From contig CAIUQR010000061.1 in NCBI GenBank assembly GCA_903901335.1, forward strand, positions 124,001-188,000: a DNA stretch of 64,000 nucleotides, written 5' to 3'. Below, one piece after another: positions 25,247 to 34,793 of the stretch. The position numbers were made by a program, and so were the translations under genes. Position 1 is the first letter of the stretch, and the number at the start of each line of letters is the position of its first letter. Below the pieces are notes generated by a model, which saw only the letters and a list, made by a program, of their open reading frames with translations, was not told the DNA's origin and did no database searches. This DNA comes from an uncultured delta proteobacterium (GTDB taxonomy: Bacteria > Desulfobacterota > Desulfobulbia > Desulfobulbales > Desulfocapsaceae).

Positions 25247-26320
25247 TCATATTCCAGTGTTTTTCTGTGGTTTGACCGGCACATAACTGCAGAATGGTTC
25301 CTGGGCGAGGTAGTCGCCCGTCATCGCATAGGCCCTGGCCCGGCAGCCGCCGCAGACCTGCAGATATTCACAGCGGCCACAGTTCCCTTTATACCCTTTG
25401 AAGTCCCGGAGTTCCAGAAACAATTTTGAATTTTCCCAGATCTCTTTGAAAGAAGACCTGAAAATATTGCCTGCCGGTTTGGGGAAATAGCTGCAGGGGA
25501 GGATATCGCCGTCGACATTGATCAGGCAGATAAGCTGCCCGGCCAGACACCCCTTGGAGCCTCCGGTGGAGAATTTCAGATTTCGCCGTTTGAAAGAGCT
25601 GCCGTCCTCTTTGGCCTTCTGGCGGACGATCCGGTAATAGTGCGGGGCGCAGGTGGGACGCATCAGGAGTTCGGTCTCTTCTTTTTCTGTTTTGTAGTGC
25701 CATTCCAGAATCTCGTCATAGAGGCTTTCCGGGATCAGCTCTTCCATGATTTTCTCCCCCCGGCCGGTCGGCACAATCATGAACATATACCAGGCGGTGG
25801 CCCCAAGGCCTTTGACCAGTTTAAAGATCTCGGGGATCTCTGCCCGATTGCGGACCGTAAACGACGAGTTGATCAGGAAGGGGATACTGAGCTTGTTAAA
25901 GAGGCGGATGGCGTTCATGGTGCCGTCAAAGGCCCCCGCCTGATTCCGGAAGTTGTCATGGGTTGCGGCCCTGGCCCCGTCCAGGCTCAGGGATACCATT
26001 TTGATGCCGGTAGCCTTGATCTTATCGCAGACTACATCGGTGACCAGCGTCCCGTTGGTGGCAAGGCACATGCGGAGGCCCTTTTCCGTTCCGTACCGGG
26101 CGATATCGAAGACATCCTCGCGCAGCAAAGGTTCTCCGCCGGACAGAACTATGACCGGATTTGCAAACGATTTGATATCATTTAATATTTCAGTAGCCTG
26201 GACAAAGGTGAAATCGGGATGATCCTGCACTGTCAGCTCGGAAGAGGACCGGCAGTGCACACACTTCAGGTTGCAGCGGCGGGTGATTTCCCAGGCTATC
26301 CATTTCGGTTCAAATTCCAT
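25247..26320 (-). CDS. ahbD: AhbD-like radical SAM haem b synthase
   Basis: A 357-residue radical SAM/SPASM-type enzyme. The radical SAM cluster is [17 protein letters not shown], with [11 protein letters not shown] after it. The C-terminal half has the second-cluster Cys pattern: [24 protein letters not shown], then [21 protein letters not shown] and EPFCSYVP (positions about 265-345). This matches AhbD/NirJ2-type proteins, which decarboxylate Fe-coproporphyrin III to haem. CVHCR rather than CVHCY argues for AhbD over AhbC. The start at 26320 has ggag upstream; a 15-codon-longer frame is less likely. Adjacent hemE supports a haem role. Other SPASM peptide-maturase functions are less likely given the neighbours. 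Confidence 0.8.
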   Translation of the reverse strand: MEFEPKWIAWEITRRCNLKCVHCRSSSELTVQDHPDFTFVQATEILNDIKSFANPVIVLSGGEPLLREDVFDIARYGTEKGLRMCLATNGTLVTDVVCDKIKATGIKMVSLSLDGARAATHDNFRNQAGAFDGTMNAIRLFNKLSIPFLINSSFTVRNRAEIPEIFKLVKGLGATAWYMFMIVPTGRGEKIMEELIPESLYDEILEWHYKTEKEETELLMRPTCAPHYYRIVRQKAKEDGSSFKRRNLKFSTGGSKGCLAGQLICLINVDGDILPCSYFPKPAGNIFRSSFKEIWENSKLFLELRDFKGYKGNCGRCEYLQVCGGCRARAYAMTGDYLAQEPFCSYVPVKPQKNTGI

Positions 26321-26463
26321 AGAGGTGCTCCGGTAATGCAAAATTCTCGGTAAAGGGTGTTTCAATCACTCACACCATAAGACACCATCTCCGTAGAATC
26401 AATCACCTGTTTCTTCCCGCAAATGTTGTTCTGTCCTGGGTTTGGCCCTGTCAAGGCAAGGTC

Positions 26464-27663
26464 TTATTCCGACCGCAAGGCCTCCAGCGGGTCGAGCAGG
26501 GCGGCCTGGCGGGCCGGCATGATCCCGGCGATGATGCCGATGGTCATGGAGAGAAGTTCAGCCAGGAGAATGAATGTCCAAGGGGTATGTACCGGCAGCA
26601 GCGGGACGAAGGCATGGATCAGCCATCCCAGGCTGAAACCGAGCAGCAGTCCGGCCGTGCCGCCAAGACCGGCAAGCAGGGTGCCCTCAAGGAGGAACAG
26701 AAAAAGGATGTGTTTACGGGTCGCACCGAGCGCCCGGAGCAGGCCGATCTCTCCGGTCCGTTCGCGAACGGCAATGGTCATGACCGTAAAGATGCCGACA
26801 CTGCCGACCAGCAGGGAGATCCCGCCGAGGGCGCCGACCGCCACAGTCAGCATGCCGAGTACCGAGCCTAAGACATCGAGCATCTGCTGCTGGGTGGTGA
26901 TGGTGAAATCCTCCTGGCCGTGACGATGCAGCAGCACCCTGCGGATTGCGGCAACCACCTCTTCGGCCTTGTTCCCTTCCCGGTAGAGGATGTCGATTTC
27001 CATCAGTCCCTCACGGTTGAAAAGGTCCAGAGCCCGAACCGCCGGCATATAGACGGTATCGTCCATATCAAAACCCAGGATCTGTCCTTTGGGTTCCATG
27101 ACACCAATGACCCGGCCGGGCAGATTGCCGATCTGGATGCGCTGTCCAAGCGGGTCCAGGCCGGGAAAGAGCTCCTGGCGGACCTTATGACCGAGTACCA
27201 CAAAGGGCCGGGCCAGCCGGGGATCATCCGGCGGCAGGAAACGGCCTCGGGCGATTCGCATCCTGAAGGCGGTGTCCATTTCCGGGCCGACCCCATAGAT
27301 GGTGATCCGCCGGGTCCGATTTCCTGCTTTAACCTCGGCATTTCCCTGCAGCATCGGTACCGCCACCTCAACCTGGGAAATCTGGCGCAGGGCGGCGCAA
27401 TCTTCCAGGGTCAGCAGGCGTTCGGAGCCGAAAACCCCGAGCGGCGTACCCATAGTGGTGACCTTGCCCGGATTGATGGCGATCAGGTTGGTGCCGAACT
27501 GGGTGAATTCGGCCAGCACGAATCGTTGCAACCCTTCACCCATGGAGGTCAGGAGGATGACGGCACTTATGCCCACGGCGATCCCCAGTCCGGTCAAAAA
27601 GGACTGCAGCCGTTTTGACCGGATAGAGGTGGTAATAAACTGGATCTGATCAAGGAGTTCCAT
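26464..27663 (-). CDS. MacB-type ABC transporter permease (second)
   Basis: A 399-residue FtsX/MacB-type permease: one N-terminal membrane helix (about 20-45), a periplasmic MacB-PCD domain (about 50-270), and three C-terminal helices (about 280-390) ending in the typical PARQAALLDPLEALRSE tail. The start was placed at MELLDQIQF, with gaggat about 10 bp upstream; the longer frame to 27879 runs into the upstream gene. It is the last gene of a fusion protein-ATPase-permease-permease exporter operon, 13 bp after the first permease. Substrate unknown; family members export peptides, lipids or macrolides. Confidence 0.88.
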   Translation of the reverse strand: MELLDQIQFITTSIRSKRLQSFLTGLGIAVGISAVILLTSMGEGLQRFVLAEFTQFGTNLIAINPGKVTTMGTPLGVFGSERLLTLEDCAALRQISQVEVAVPMLQGNAEVKAGNRTRRITIYGVGPEMDTAFRMRIARGRFLPPDDPRLARPFVVLGHKVRQELFPGLDPLGQRIQIGNLPGRVIGVMEPKGQILGFDMDDTVYMPAVRALDLFNREGLMEIDILYREGNKAEEVVAAIRRVLLHRHGQEDFTITTQQQMLDVLGSVLGMLTVAVGALGGISLLVGSVGIFTVMTIAVRERTGEIGLLRALGATRKHILFLFLLEGTLLAGLGGTAGLLLGFSLGWLIHAFVPLLPVHTPWTFILLAELLSMTIGIIAGIMPARQAALLDPLEALRSE

Positions 27664-27676
27664 CGATCGCTTATCC

Positions 27677-28885
27677 TCAGTGTCTGGCCAATGCCTGGAT
27701 CGGATCAAGCCGTGCCGCCCTGCGGGCAGGCAAAAGCGAAAAGACAAATCCGGTGCATAAAGCAGTACCCATCGCCGCGGCGACGGCCCAGAGCGGCGGG
27801 GTGGTCTGCAGGGTCGGGTAGAATTGGACAATGACCCAGGAACCGGCAAAGCCCAGCAACAATCCGATAATGCCGCCAATAGCCGAGAGCAGCAGGGCCT
27901 CGGTGACCAGCAGGACCATAACCTGAGTATTATTTGCCCCGAGCGCTTTACATAATCCTATTTCAGCCGTGCGCTGAGAAACGGACATCAGCATGACGTT
28001 CATGATCAGAATCCCGGCGACAACCAGGCTGATTGCGGCGATACCCCCGACGCTCAGGGTCAGGACCTTGAAGATCCGGTTAAAGGTCGTCAGTATCGAA
28101 TCCTGGGTGATGATGGTGACATCTTCCTCCCCGTAATGCCGCTTGGAGATGGTTCGCGAGATGTGTTTTTTCAATCGCTCAAGAGAGTGCTGGTCTTTCG
28201 CCTCGATCAGGATACGGAATACACCCTTGGTGTCAAAGAGCATCTGGGCAAAGGCAACCGGCACAATGACCAATTCCTGGGTGTCGAGGCCGAGTGAGCG
28301 GCCTTCCGAGCCAAGGATGCCGATGACCCGGCAGCGAAAGCCGCCGAGTTTGATCAGCTCGCCCAAGGCGGCGTTCTGACCGAAGAGTTCGCGATACACC
28401 TTGGCGCCAAGCACACAGACCGGCCGGGCGATTTCCGTATCCTCCTCCGGCAGGAAAGAGCCTTGTTCTAGCTTAAGGTGATGCACCTGCAGTAGAGGAG
28501 CGGTAGAACCGATCACCGGGACTTTTCGTTCCTTGCCATGCCAGACGGCACTCAGTTCACCAATATTTATCGGTGCGATTCGGTTCACCAGGTCACTTCT
28601 CTCCAAGGCCGTGGCATCTTCAAGCGTCAGATCCCGCGGGGTTTGCCCTACCAGGGTTGCCGGGGTATTGGAAGTGGTTTCAGCCCGTCCGGGGATGACG
28701 ATAACCAGATTGGTGCCAAGCGAGGAAAACTGATCGACGATATAGAGCCTGGCGCCGTTGCCGATGCCGGTGAGCAGTACCACGGCCGCGACGCCGATGC
28801 TCATGGCCAGCAGCATCAAGGCGGTCCGGACCTTGTTGCTGCCGAGGCTTATCAGGGCAAAGCCGATGGTGTCGAAAGGGCGCAT
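27677..28885 (-). CDS. MacB-type ABC transporter permease (first)
   Basis: A 402-residue permease with the same layout as its neighbour: N-terminal helix with SLGSNKVRTALMLLAMSIGV, a periplasmic domain (about 45-270) and three C-terminal helices with QRTAEIGLCKALGA and the ending LLPARRAARLDPIQALARH. The two permeases are clearly related but distinct, so the exporter is probably a heterodimer of permeases with one ATPase. It starts 4 bp after the ATPase gene ends. Confidence 0.9.
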   Translation of the reverse strand: MRPFDTIGFALISLGSNKVRTALMLLAMSIGVAAVVLLTGIGNGARLYIVDQFSSLGTNLVIVIPGRAETTSNTPATLVGQTPRDLTLEDATALERSDLVNRIAPINIGELSAVWHGKERKVPVIGSTAPLLQVHHLKLEQGSFLPEEDTEIARPVCVLGAKVYRELFGQNAALGELIKLGGFRCRVIGILGSEGRSLGLDTQELVIVPVAFAQMLFDTKGVFRILIEAKDQHSLERLKKHISRTISKRHYGEEDVTIITQDSILTTFNRIFKVLTLSVGGIAAISLVVAGILIMNVMLMSVSQRTAEIGLCKALGANNTQVMVLLVTEALLLSAIGGIIGLLLGFAGSWVIVQFYPTLQTTPPLWAVAAAMGTALCTGFVFSLLPARRAARLDPIQALARH

Positions 28886-28889
28886 ACTT

Positions 28890-29567
28890 TCAACCCATTC
28901 GGGTGTCGGATGCTATCCTGCCGTCCACCACCCGGATACACCGTCTTGCCCGTTCGCCGATCTCAGGATCATGCGTGACCACCACCAGGGTCTGGCCGTT
29001 TTTATTGAGTTGTTCCATCAGATCGATAATTTCAGCTCCCGAGGTCCGATCGAGGTTGCCGGTAGGCTCATCGGCCAGGAGTACAGCCGGCTGATTAATC
29101 ACGGCTCTGGCGATCGCTACCCGTTGACGTTGTCCGCCGGAGAGTTCGTCAGGTCGATGATGATGTCTGCCTCTCAGGCCGAACTCTTCAATCAGACGAG
29201 TACTGACACTGGTTCGTTCCTTTCTTGAGACGCCTGCCAGCAGAAGAGGCAACTCGATATTCTGTACCGCGGTCAAACGGGGGATAAGATGAAAAAATTG
29301 GAAAATAAAGCCGATCTTGCGGCTGCGCACTGCAGCGAGTTCTTCATCCTTAAGGCTGGTGACGTCACGGCCCTCCAGCAGATAGGTGCCGCTGTTCGGT
29401 GTATCAAGGAGGCCGATGATATTCAGCAGGGTGGATTTTCCGGAGCCGGACGGTCCCATGATCGAGAGGTATTCGCCGGGCATTATGTCGAGGGATACAT
29501 GGTCCATGGCCCGTACCTCCTGGCCGCCGACAGTGAAGATACGGCTGACATCATGCAGTTCAATCAT
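28890..29567 (-). CDS. ABC transporter ATP-binding protein (MacB/LolD type)
   Basis: A 225-residue ATPase that powers the exporter. Walker A is GPSGSGKSTLL, the Q-loop lies in FIFQFFHLIPRLTAVQN, the signature is LSGGQRQRVAIARA, Walker B is VLLADEPTGNLD, and the switch His is in VVTHDPEIG. The start overlaps the fusion-protein stop by 4 bp (atga). LolD cannot be separated from MacB-type ATPases by sequence alone, but a periplasmic adaptor encoded upstream favours a MacAB-like tripartite exporter. Confidence 0.92.
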   Translation of the reverse strand: MIELHDVSRIFTVGGQEVRAMDHVSLDIMPGEYLSIMGPSGSGKSTLLNIIGLLDTPNSGTYLLEGRDVTSLKDEELAAVRSRKIGFIFQFFHLIPRLTAVQNIELPLLLAGVSRKERTSVSTRLIEEFGLRGRHHHRPDELSGGQRQRVAIARAVINQPAVLLADEPTGNLDRTSGAEIIDLMEQLNKNGQTLVVVTHDPEIGERARRCIRVVDGRIASDTRMG

Positions 29568-30727
29568 TTCTTATCCGCTTTCTTCGTCGATTTGTCGATA
29601 ACAGCCTTGACGCCGTCGGCAAGCCCCTCGCGGTCGATTGTGGTGACGACCTTCTCCGACTTGACCAGGCCTGAGATGATTTGAGTAAACTTCCAGTTAC
29701 TGAGCCCGGGGGTGATCTTTCTGCGTTCTATATGGTTGTCGTCAGGGTGCAGGACATACACATACCCGCCCTCCAGAACAGATTCCGTCGGGATTTTTAC
29801 AACCTCTTGCCGGGAATCCAGAACGATTTCAATATCTGCACTATAACCGACAAGAAGAGTGCTGTTCTCCACCGGATCAAGAAAATCGGCCTCAATCTCG
29901 ACGGTGCGGGCCTGTTTTGCCTGCTCCAGAACATAGGGGGAAATGCTGCGTGTCCTGCCTCTTAAGGTACGCTTCGGAAAGGCATCAAGGGTGATGCGAG
30001 CCTCCATACCCGGCCGGATCTGAGCGGCGTCGATTTCATCGATCGGGGCGGCCACATAGAGTGTATCCATATTGATCAGATCGATGGCGGGCAGGGTGGC
30101 GATCCCCGGTGGGGAGGGGGTGATATATTCACCGACCTCCCCGTTTACTTCGGCCACTATCCCGGGAAACGGAGCGGTAAGAAGGGTCCGTTCGATCATG
30201 GCGGTGGCCGCATCCACCTTTGCCTGACTGACGAGCCGTTGCGCCTCGGCCGCCTGGCAGGCCGCTTTTTTAGCCTCAGCCGTGGCAACGGCATCCTCAA
30301 AGCTTGATTCCGAGGTTGAACTATGACGTTTGAGTTCGGTCAGCCGTCTGGCCTGGCGACCAGCATAATCAGCAAGCAGGCAGTTCTCGCGGGCAGTGGC
30401 TTCGGCCGCAACCACCTGTCCCTGGGCAAGCTTCAGTTCCGCCTGTAGATCCTTGTTCCATATGGTCAAGAGAATCTGACCCTGTTTGACAACATCGCCT
30501 TTTTGAACGTTCAGGATGGCGATCTGACCGCCGATTGCCGGCGCAAGCCTGGCACGGTGTCTGGCCTTGACCGAACCGGCACGGGTATTGGCCACAGTGG
30601 ATTCCACAGTCCCTGTTTCAGCCTCTTGAATGGCTACGGTGACCGGTTTAATCCGGGTCAGGTATCTGAAACCGAGAAAAATGCCGATACTAACAAACAG
30701 GACAATGAGCAGATATGAGCGTTTCAC
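29564..30727 (-). CDS. HlyD/MacA-family periplasmic adaptor (membrane fusion protein)
   Basis: A 387-residue adaptor with an N-terminal membrane anchor (about 4-22), a barrel-sandwich lipoyl half (GGQIAILNVQKGDVVKQGQ), a coiled-coil hairpin (about 100-170, rich in Ala, Glu and Gln), the second lipoyl half (TLLTAPFPGIVAEV) and a C-terminal beta-barrel. It would link the two inner-membrane permeases to an outer-membrane channel; no TolC-like gene is present in the window. It is the first gene of the four-gene exporter operon. Confidence 0.9.
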   Translation of the reverse strand: MKRSYLLIVLFVSIGIFLGFRYLTRIKPVTVAIQEAETGTVESTVANTRAGSVKARHRARLAPAIGGQIAILNVQKGDVVKQGQILLTIWNKDLQAELKLAQGQVVAAEATARENCLLADYAGRQARRLTELKRHSSTSESSFEDAVATAEAKKAACQAAEAQRLVSQAKVDAATAMIERTLLTAPFPGIVAEVNGEVGEYITPSPPGIATLPAIDLINMDTLYVAAPIDEIDAAQIRPGMEARITLDAFPKRTLRGRTRSISPYVLEQAKQARTVEIEADFLDPVENSTLLVGYSADIEIVLDSRQEVVKIPTESVLEGGYVYVLHPDDNHIERRKITPGLSNWKFTQIISGLVKSEKVVTTIDREGLADGVKAVIDKSTKKADKK

Positions 30728-30911
30728 GGATTTTTAAGAAAAAATGTTATGAAGAGAGTGCTCCGATCGGCAGTCCTGAAGATGCCTTAAGTCATCCGGA
30801 GTGGGTCCGCTTCATAATAATAAGAGGTTGATCTCGAATCGGACGATAACTGCAGGTTGCATTGTACATTGGTTTCTTCGTTTTTCGCAATCTATAAGAA
30901 AAAATATCCAA

Positions 30912-31982
30912 TCAGGAGGATTTGCCCGGCTGATTTTTGCCCGCGAGCTGACCGCAGGCGGCGGAGATATCCGACCCTCTGCTCGTACGGATAAAGACCG
31001 AGAAGTGTTTGTCGAGTAGAATTTTCTGAAAGGCGAGCACCCGTTCAGGCGTTGGGCTCCTGTAGGGTAAAAGCGGCGATTCGTTATAGGGCAGCAGGTT
31101 TATTTTACACGGAATCTTGTGCAGCTTTCGGGCAAGCTCATAGGCCTGTTCGTCCGAATCATTGATACCTTTCAGCAGGATATATTCAAACATGATTCGG
31201 CGTCTTTTCGGCATCGGATACGTCCGGCATGCCTCTAAAAGAACGTCGAGCGGGTAGCGTGTATTCACCGGCATGAGGAGATCGCGGGTCGCATCATCGA
31301 CGGCATGCAGGGAAATTGCCAGGTTGACTGTGGAATTTTCGCCCAGTTTCTTGAGCTTGGGGGCAATACCGCAGGTGGAAACTGTAACCTTTCTTTTTGT
31401 AAAATCAAGACCTTTTGGTTCAGTAAGTATCGACAGAGCAGTGAGGAGATTATCGAGATTATTCAGCGGCTCTCCCATACCCATGAAGACCAGGTTTGTT
31501 ACCTCCCGTGGACCGATAAGGTTCTCCGCGGGTTCAGCCAGGAGAAAATCACGGACCGCACAGACCTGGTTGACCATTTCGGCAGGTGTCAGGTTGCGGG
31601 CGAACCCCATCGTTCCGGTCAGGCAGAATGAACAGTTCATCGCACATCCAACCTGGGAGGAGAGACAGAGGGTGTTCCTGTCCTCTTCGGGGATCAGCAC
31701 CGATTCGACTATGCTTCCATCTTCGAGATGAAAACCGAATTTAATGCATCCATCCTGGGAACGCTCCAGTATCGGATCGGTGAAATTGGAAATAAAGGTC
31801 TTTTCCTTCAGTATTTCACGGAATTTTTTGGCGATGTCAGTCATCTGGTCGAATTCCGTGATACCGGGACGATAAAGCCAGGACATGATCTGCCGACCGC
31901 GAAAGGCCGGTTGTCCCAAGCCTTCTACAAAGCGGACAAGACCTTCAAGGGTATAATTTTTTAGATCAGTTTGTGGCGTCAT
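30912..31982 (-). CDS. rlmN: 23S rRNA (A2503-C2)/tRNA (A37) dual methyltransferase
   Basis: A 356-residue radical SAM methyltransferase. The cluster motif is CAMNCSFCLTG, followed by GMGEPLNNLDN and SLHAVDDATRD; the methyl-carrying C-terminal Cys is in SAACGQLAG. RlmN methylates C2 of A2503 in 23S rRNA and A37 in some tRNAs. The start overlaps the stop of the upstream radical SAM gene by 4 bp. Confidence 0.96.
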   Translation of the reverse strand: MTPQTDLKNYTLEGLVRFVEGLGQPAFRGRQIMSWLYRPGITEFDQMTDIAKKFREILKEKTFISNFTDPILERSQDGCIKFGFHLEDGSIVESVLIPEEDRNTLCLSSQVGCAMNCSFCLTGTMGFARNLTPAEMVNQVCAVRDFLLAEPAENLIGPREVTNLVFMGMGEPLNNLDNLLTALSILTEPKGLDFTKRKVTVSTCGIAPKLKKLGENSTVNLAISLHAVDDATRDLLMPVNTRYPLDVLLEACRTYPMPKRRRIMFEYILLKGINDSDEQAYELARKLHKIPCKINLLPYNESPLLPYRSPTPERVLAFQKILLDKHFSVFIRTSRGSDISAACGQLAGKNQPGKSS

Positions 31983-32848
31983 AATGCCCTCATTCTCTCA
32001 GGGACCAGAGAGGCACCACCTGACAGAGCCAAATGAATTGATTGGATGATTTTTTCTCTATCTCTTTGCAGACGACCGGAAAGCGGCAGGTAATTCGAGG
32101 CGTGGTTGGCGTAGAACTGCACTCGATCAAGGCTGATCGCCTGCACGAGAATGATCAACTCCTTCAGTATCCCCCGTGCATCCGGCAACTTGAAATCTCC
32201 TCGTTGTATCTGGTCGTACAGCGGGGTATTGGCAAGCGGCATAAGTGTCAGTGCGGCTATCTGTCTGGGGGCCATTAAAGAAAGCACCCGTCCTGTTGCT
32301 TCGGCATGTCGATCGGACAGATCGACACCACCAATCCCAAGTAGGACGGTGACCGAAAGGAAGATATCGATCTCGCTAACCTTTCCAGCTGCCTCAACCA
32401 TTGATTGCGCTGTTTCCCCTTTTTTTATAGTGAGAAGGACGTCATCATGGCCGCTTTCAAGCCCCATATAAATACGGTCGAGGCCTAGATCCTTTAATTC
32501 ATTGAGTTCTGACATACTTTTGGAACGGATGGCCTTGGCGTTGCCGTAGGTGGAGATTCGTTTGACCCATGGCAGGTTGTGTCTGATATTCTTAACAATA
32601 CTGATGAGCTTGCGTTGAGGGAGAATAAGGGCGTCACCATCGGCTAAAAAAACCCTTTTCTGACGGGTACAATATCTGGCGGCAAAGGCGATATCCGCTT
32701 CCAGGAGATGGGCTTCTTTGATCCGGAACTGGATACCTTTATAGGCTCCGCAAAAGGTGCAGCGGTTGTGGGAACATCCGACCGTCACCTGCAGGATGAT
32801 AGAGTCAGCCTCGCTTGGCGGTCGGATGATAGTGCCTTCATAAAACAT
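31979..32848 (-). CDS. Radical SAM protein with a Cx4Cx2C cluster motif
   Basis: A 289-residue radical SAM protein. The iron-sulfur motif is VGCSHNRCTFCGAY: the Cys spacing is Cx4Cx2C, one residue longer than the classical Cx3Cx2C. Family members with this CSHNxCxFC form are widespread in anaerobes and mostly unassigned. The rest of the barrel is normal (RISTYGNAKAI, RIYMGLESGHDDVL, GIGG). No second cluster domain is seen. It is co-translated with rlmN (4-bp overlap), which may hint at RNA or protein modification, but the reaction is unknown. Confidence 0.85.
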   Translation of the reverse strand: MFYEGTIIRPPSEADSIILQVTVGCSHNRCTFCGAYKGIQFRIKEAHLLEADIAFAARYCTRQKRVFLADGDALILPQRKLISIVKNIRHNLPWVKRISTYGNAKAIRSKSMSELNELKDLGLDRIYMGLESGHDDVLLTIKKGETAQSMVEAAGKVSEIDIFLSVTVLLGIGGVDLSDRHAEATGRVLSLMAPRQIAALTLMPLANTPLYDQIQRGDFKLPDARGILKELIILVQAISLDRVQFYANHASNYLPLSGRLQRDREKIIQSIHLALSGGASLVPERMRAL

Positions 32849-32933
32849 TAAGTAGAGTTTCTCGCATCGTTCAGGTTAGTTGCCGAGACTGCGGTCACCC
32901 GGGGTTGGTCACCACCCGAACGAGCGATCATTG

Positions 32934-34019
32934 TCATGCTGGGTTGTTTTCCTTGAATTCCCTCATGAAGTTGACAAGTTTGACCACACCCTCCCGCGGG
33001 AAAGCATTGTAGATCGAGGCCCGGCAGCCACCTATGGACCGATGCCCTTTCAATCCGTTCAAACCGGCTTTGGTTGCCTCGGCAATGAATTTTGCTTCCA
33101 GCTCGGGTGTCGCCAGATTAAAGGTGACGTTCATCAGGGACCGGGAGGCAGGTTCGGCATGCCCCCGGTAGTATGAGGATTCATCTATCGCGGCATAGAG
33201 CAGGGCTGCTTTTTCTTTATTGATCTCATCCATGGCTGCGATACCACCATTTTTCTTCAGCCATTTCAGCACTTCGCCGACAATATAGATTGCAAAACAC
33301 GGCGGAGTATTGAACATGGAGTCTTTTTCGGCATGGGTCTTATATTTCAGCATAGTGGGAATATTTGCCGGTGCCCGGTCGAGCAGGTCTTCCCTGATGA
33401 TGACGATGGTAACCCCCGCAGGTCCAAGATTCTTTTGGGCTCCGGCGAAGATCAGGCCGAATTTGCTGACCTCTACCTTCCGGGAGAGGATATCGGAAGA
33501 CATATCGCTGATAAGCATCTTGTCGGTTTCGGGAAACTCCTTGAACTGTGTGCCGTAAATCGTGTTATTGGAGACGAAATAGACATATTCAGAATCCTCA
33601 GCGATGGTATATTCACCATTTACCGGGACCCGGTTGAATTTTTTTTCTTCACTGGAAAAGGGGATCTCGACCTCACCGAAGAGCTTTGCCTCTTTGATGG
33701 CCTTTTTCGACCAGGTGCCGGTGTTCAGGTAGGAGGCCTTTTTCCCTGCATCCAGAAGATTCATCGGGACCATGAAAAACTGGCTTGAGGCCCCTCCCTG
33801 AAGGAACAACACCTTGTAATTTTTTGGAATTTCATACAACTCCCTGAGAAGCTGTTCGGTATCATCCGCGACTTTGATAAAATCCTTGGAACGATGACTC
33901 ATTTCGGCAATGCCGATGCCGCTCTTTTGAAAATTAACGATATCAATTGCAGCCTGTTCAAGCACTTCTAAGGGCAGGACAGCGGGGCCCGGACTGAAAT
34001 TATAAATTCGATCAGCCAT
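32934..34019 (-). CDS. serC: Phosphoserine aminotransferase
   Basis: A 361-residue PLP enzyme that makes 3-phosphoserine from 3-phosphohydroxypyruvate and glutamate for serine synthesis (and acts in PLP synthesis in some bacteria). Marks: YNFSPGPAVLP at the N-terminus, LQGGASSQF, the Schiff-base Lys in AGAQKNLGPAG, HRSIGGCRASIYNA at the C-terminus. Normal length. A ribosome-binding site (aaggag) precedes the ATG. The next gene on this strand is the radical SAM gene 85 bp on. Confidence 0.97.
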   Translation of the reverse strand: MADRIYNFSPGPAVLPLEVLEQAAIDIVNFQKSGIGIAEMSHRSKDFIKVADDTEQLLRELYEIPKNYKVLFLQGGASSQFFMVPMNLLDAGKKASYLNTGTWSKKAIKEAKLFGEVEIPFSSEEKKFNRVPVNGEYTIAEDSEYVYFVSNNTIYGTQFKEFPETDKMLISDMSSDILSRKVEVSKFGLIFAGAQKNLGPAGVTIVIIREDLLDRAPANIPTMLKYKTHAEKDSMFNTPPCFAIYIVGEVLKWLKKNGGIAAMDEINKEKAALLYAAIDESSYYRGHAEPASRSLMNVTFNLATPELEAKFIAEATKAGLNGLKGHRSIGGCRASIYNAFPREGVVKLVNFMREFKENNPA

Positions 34020-34119
34020 TGGTAAAGTCTCCTTAAGAAAAAATATGATTTAAAATAACGATATGTTATCGGTACCTGATAGAATTTTTCAGCATCAATA
34101 TGAAGCTGTAGTCAGTGTG

Positions 34120-34599
34120 TCACGGGGCAATACAGTTCTGACGGATGGCCTCATATAAAACAATGCCCGCAGTCATCGCAAGATTCAAACTGCGGATATG
34201 TGCATTCTGCATCGGCAGTGTATAGCATCTGTCGCTATATAACTCAAGAATATCAACAGGTAGTCCTTTCGTCTCCTTGCCGAAGATAAAGAAAGCACCA
34301 GGTTGTAAACAGGCCTTGAAGTACGGGACGGCAACCTTGGTTGTAAAAAAAAACAAGCGCGTCTCCTCCTGGGCCTGTAAAAACATGTCCAGATTATCCC
34401 AATGGACGATATTGACAAATCGCCAATAATCGAGTCCTGCGCGCTTCATATGTTTATCATCCGTTGAAAATCCAAGTGGATGGACAAGATGAAGAACCGT
34501 ATTGGTTGCTCCACACAGTCTGGCAATTGAGCCGGTGTTGGGAGGAATTTCAGGTTCTACCAGGACGATATTGAATGGTATCTGTTCAGTTATTGACAT
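34120..34599 (-). CDS. trmL: tRNA (cytidine/uridine-34 2'-O)-methyltransferase
   Basis: A 159-residue SPOUT methyltransferase with the trefoil-knot motifs VEPEIPPNTGSIARL, FGKETKGLP and RSLNLAMTAGIVLYEA. TrmL methylates the 2'-O of the wobble base of tRNA-Leu isoacceptors. It is divergent from lysC across a 229-bp region and 100 bp upstream of serC on the same strand. Confidence 0.93.
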   Translation of the reverse strand: MSITEQIPFNIVLVEPEIPPNTGSIARLCGATNTVLHLVHPLGFSTDDKHMKRAGLDYWRFVNIVHWDNLDMFLQAQEETRLFFFTTKVAVPYFKACLQPGAFFIFGKETKGLPVDILELYSDRCYTLPMQNAHIRSLNLAMTAGIVLYEAIRQNCIAP

Positions 34600-34653
34600 C
34601 AGTGATTATACTGCTTTTAAAAACCCGAAAACTTGTTTTATACCTTCACTGTT

Positions 34654-34665
34654 TTGTTTAAACAA
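34654..34665. repeat. 12-bp perfect palindrome between trmL and lysC
   Basis: ttgtttaaacaa reads the same on both strands. It lies in the divergent promoter region and could be an operator half-site pair. It is AT-rich, so chance occurrence is possible. Confidence 0.3.
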
Positions 34666-34759
34666 GAAAAAAGATCGAAAGAAGGGCTTTTCCACTGAAT
34701 ATAAGTTGCATTTTTACCATTTATAGATACATTCACGCAAAATACGGGTTTATTTTCTT

Positions 34760-34793
34760 CGGCAGATCGGGGCTTGGTCTGCCGTCTGTTTTT
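34760..34793 (+). terminator. Intrinsic-terminator-like hairpin in the lysC leader
   Basis: A perfect 7-bp stem cggcaga / tctgccg with an 11-nt loop is followed by tctgttttt on the plus strand, ending 35 bp before the aspartokinase ATG. No plus-strand gene precedes it, so it is not needed to end one. That places it as a possible attenuator of lysC. The upstream 7-mer aaacccg (34621-34627) can pair with cgggttt (34745-34751). Confidence 0.5.

Noticed and set aside
24607-25275. 222-codon plus-strand ORF opposite hemE
   Set aside because: Antisense shadow of a firmly identified gene; no motif or ribosome-binding site.
26920-27618. 232-codon plus-strand ORF opposite the second MacB-type permease
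   Set aside because: Antisense shadow caused by GC-rich codons of the real gene.
34502-34726. Lys-rich leader peptide ahead of lysC
   Set aside because: The frame has the Lys run, but no ATG, GTG or TTG start near it, so a leader peptide cannot be claimed as a gene.
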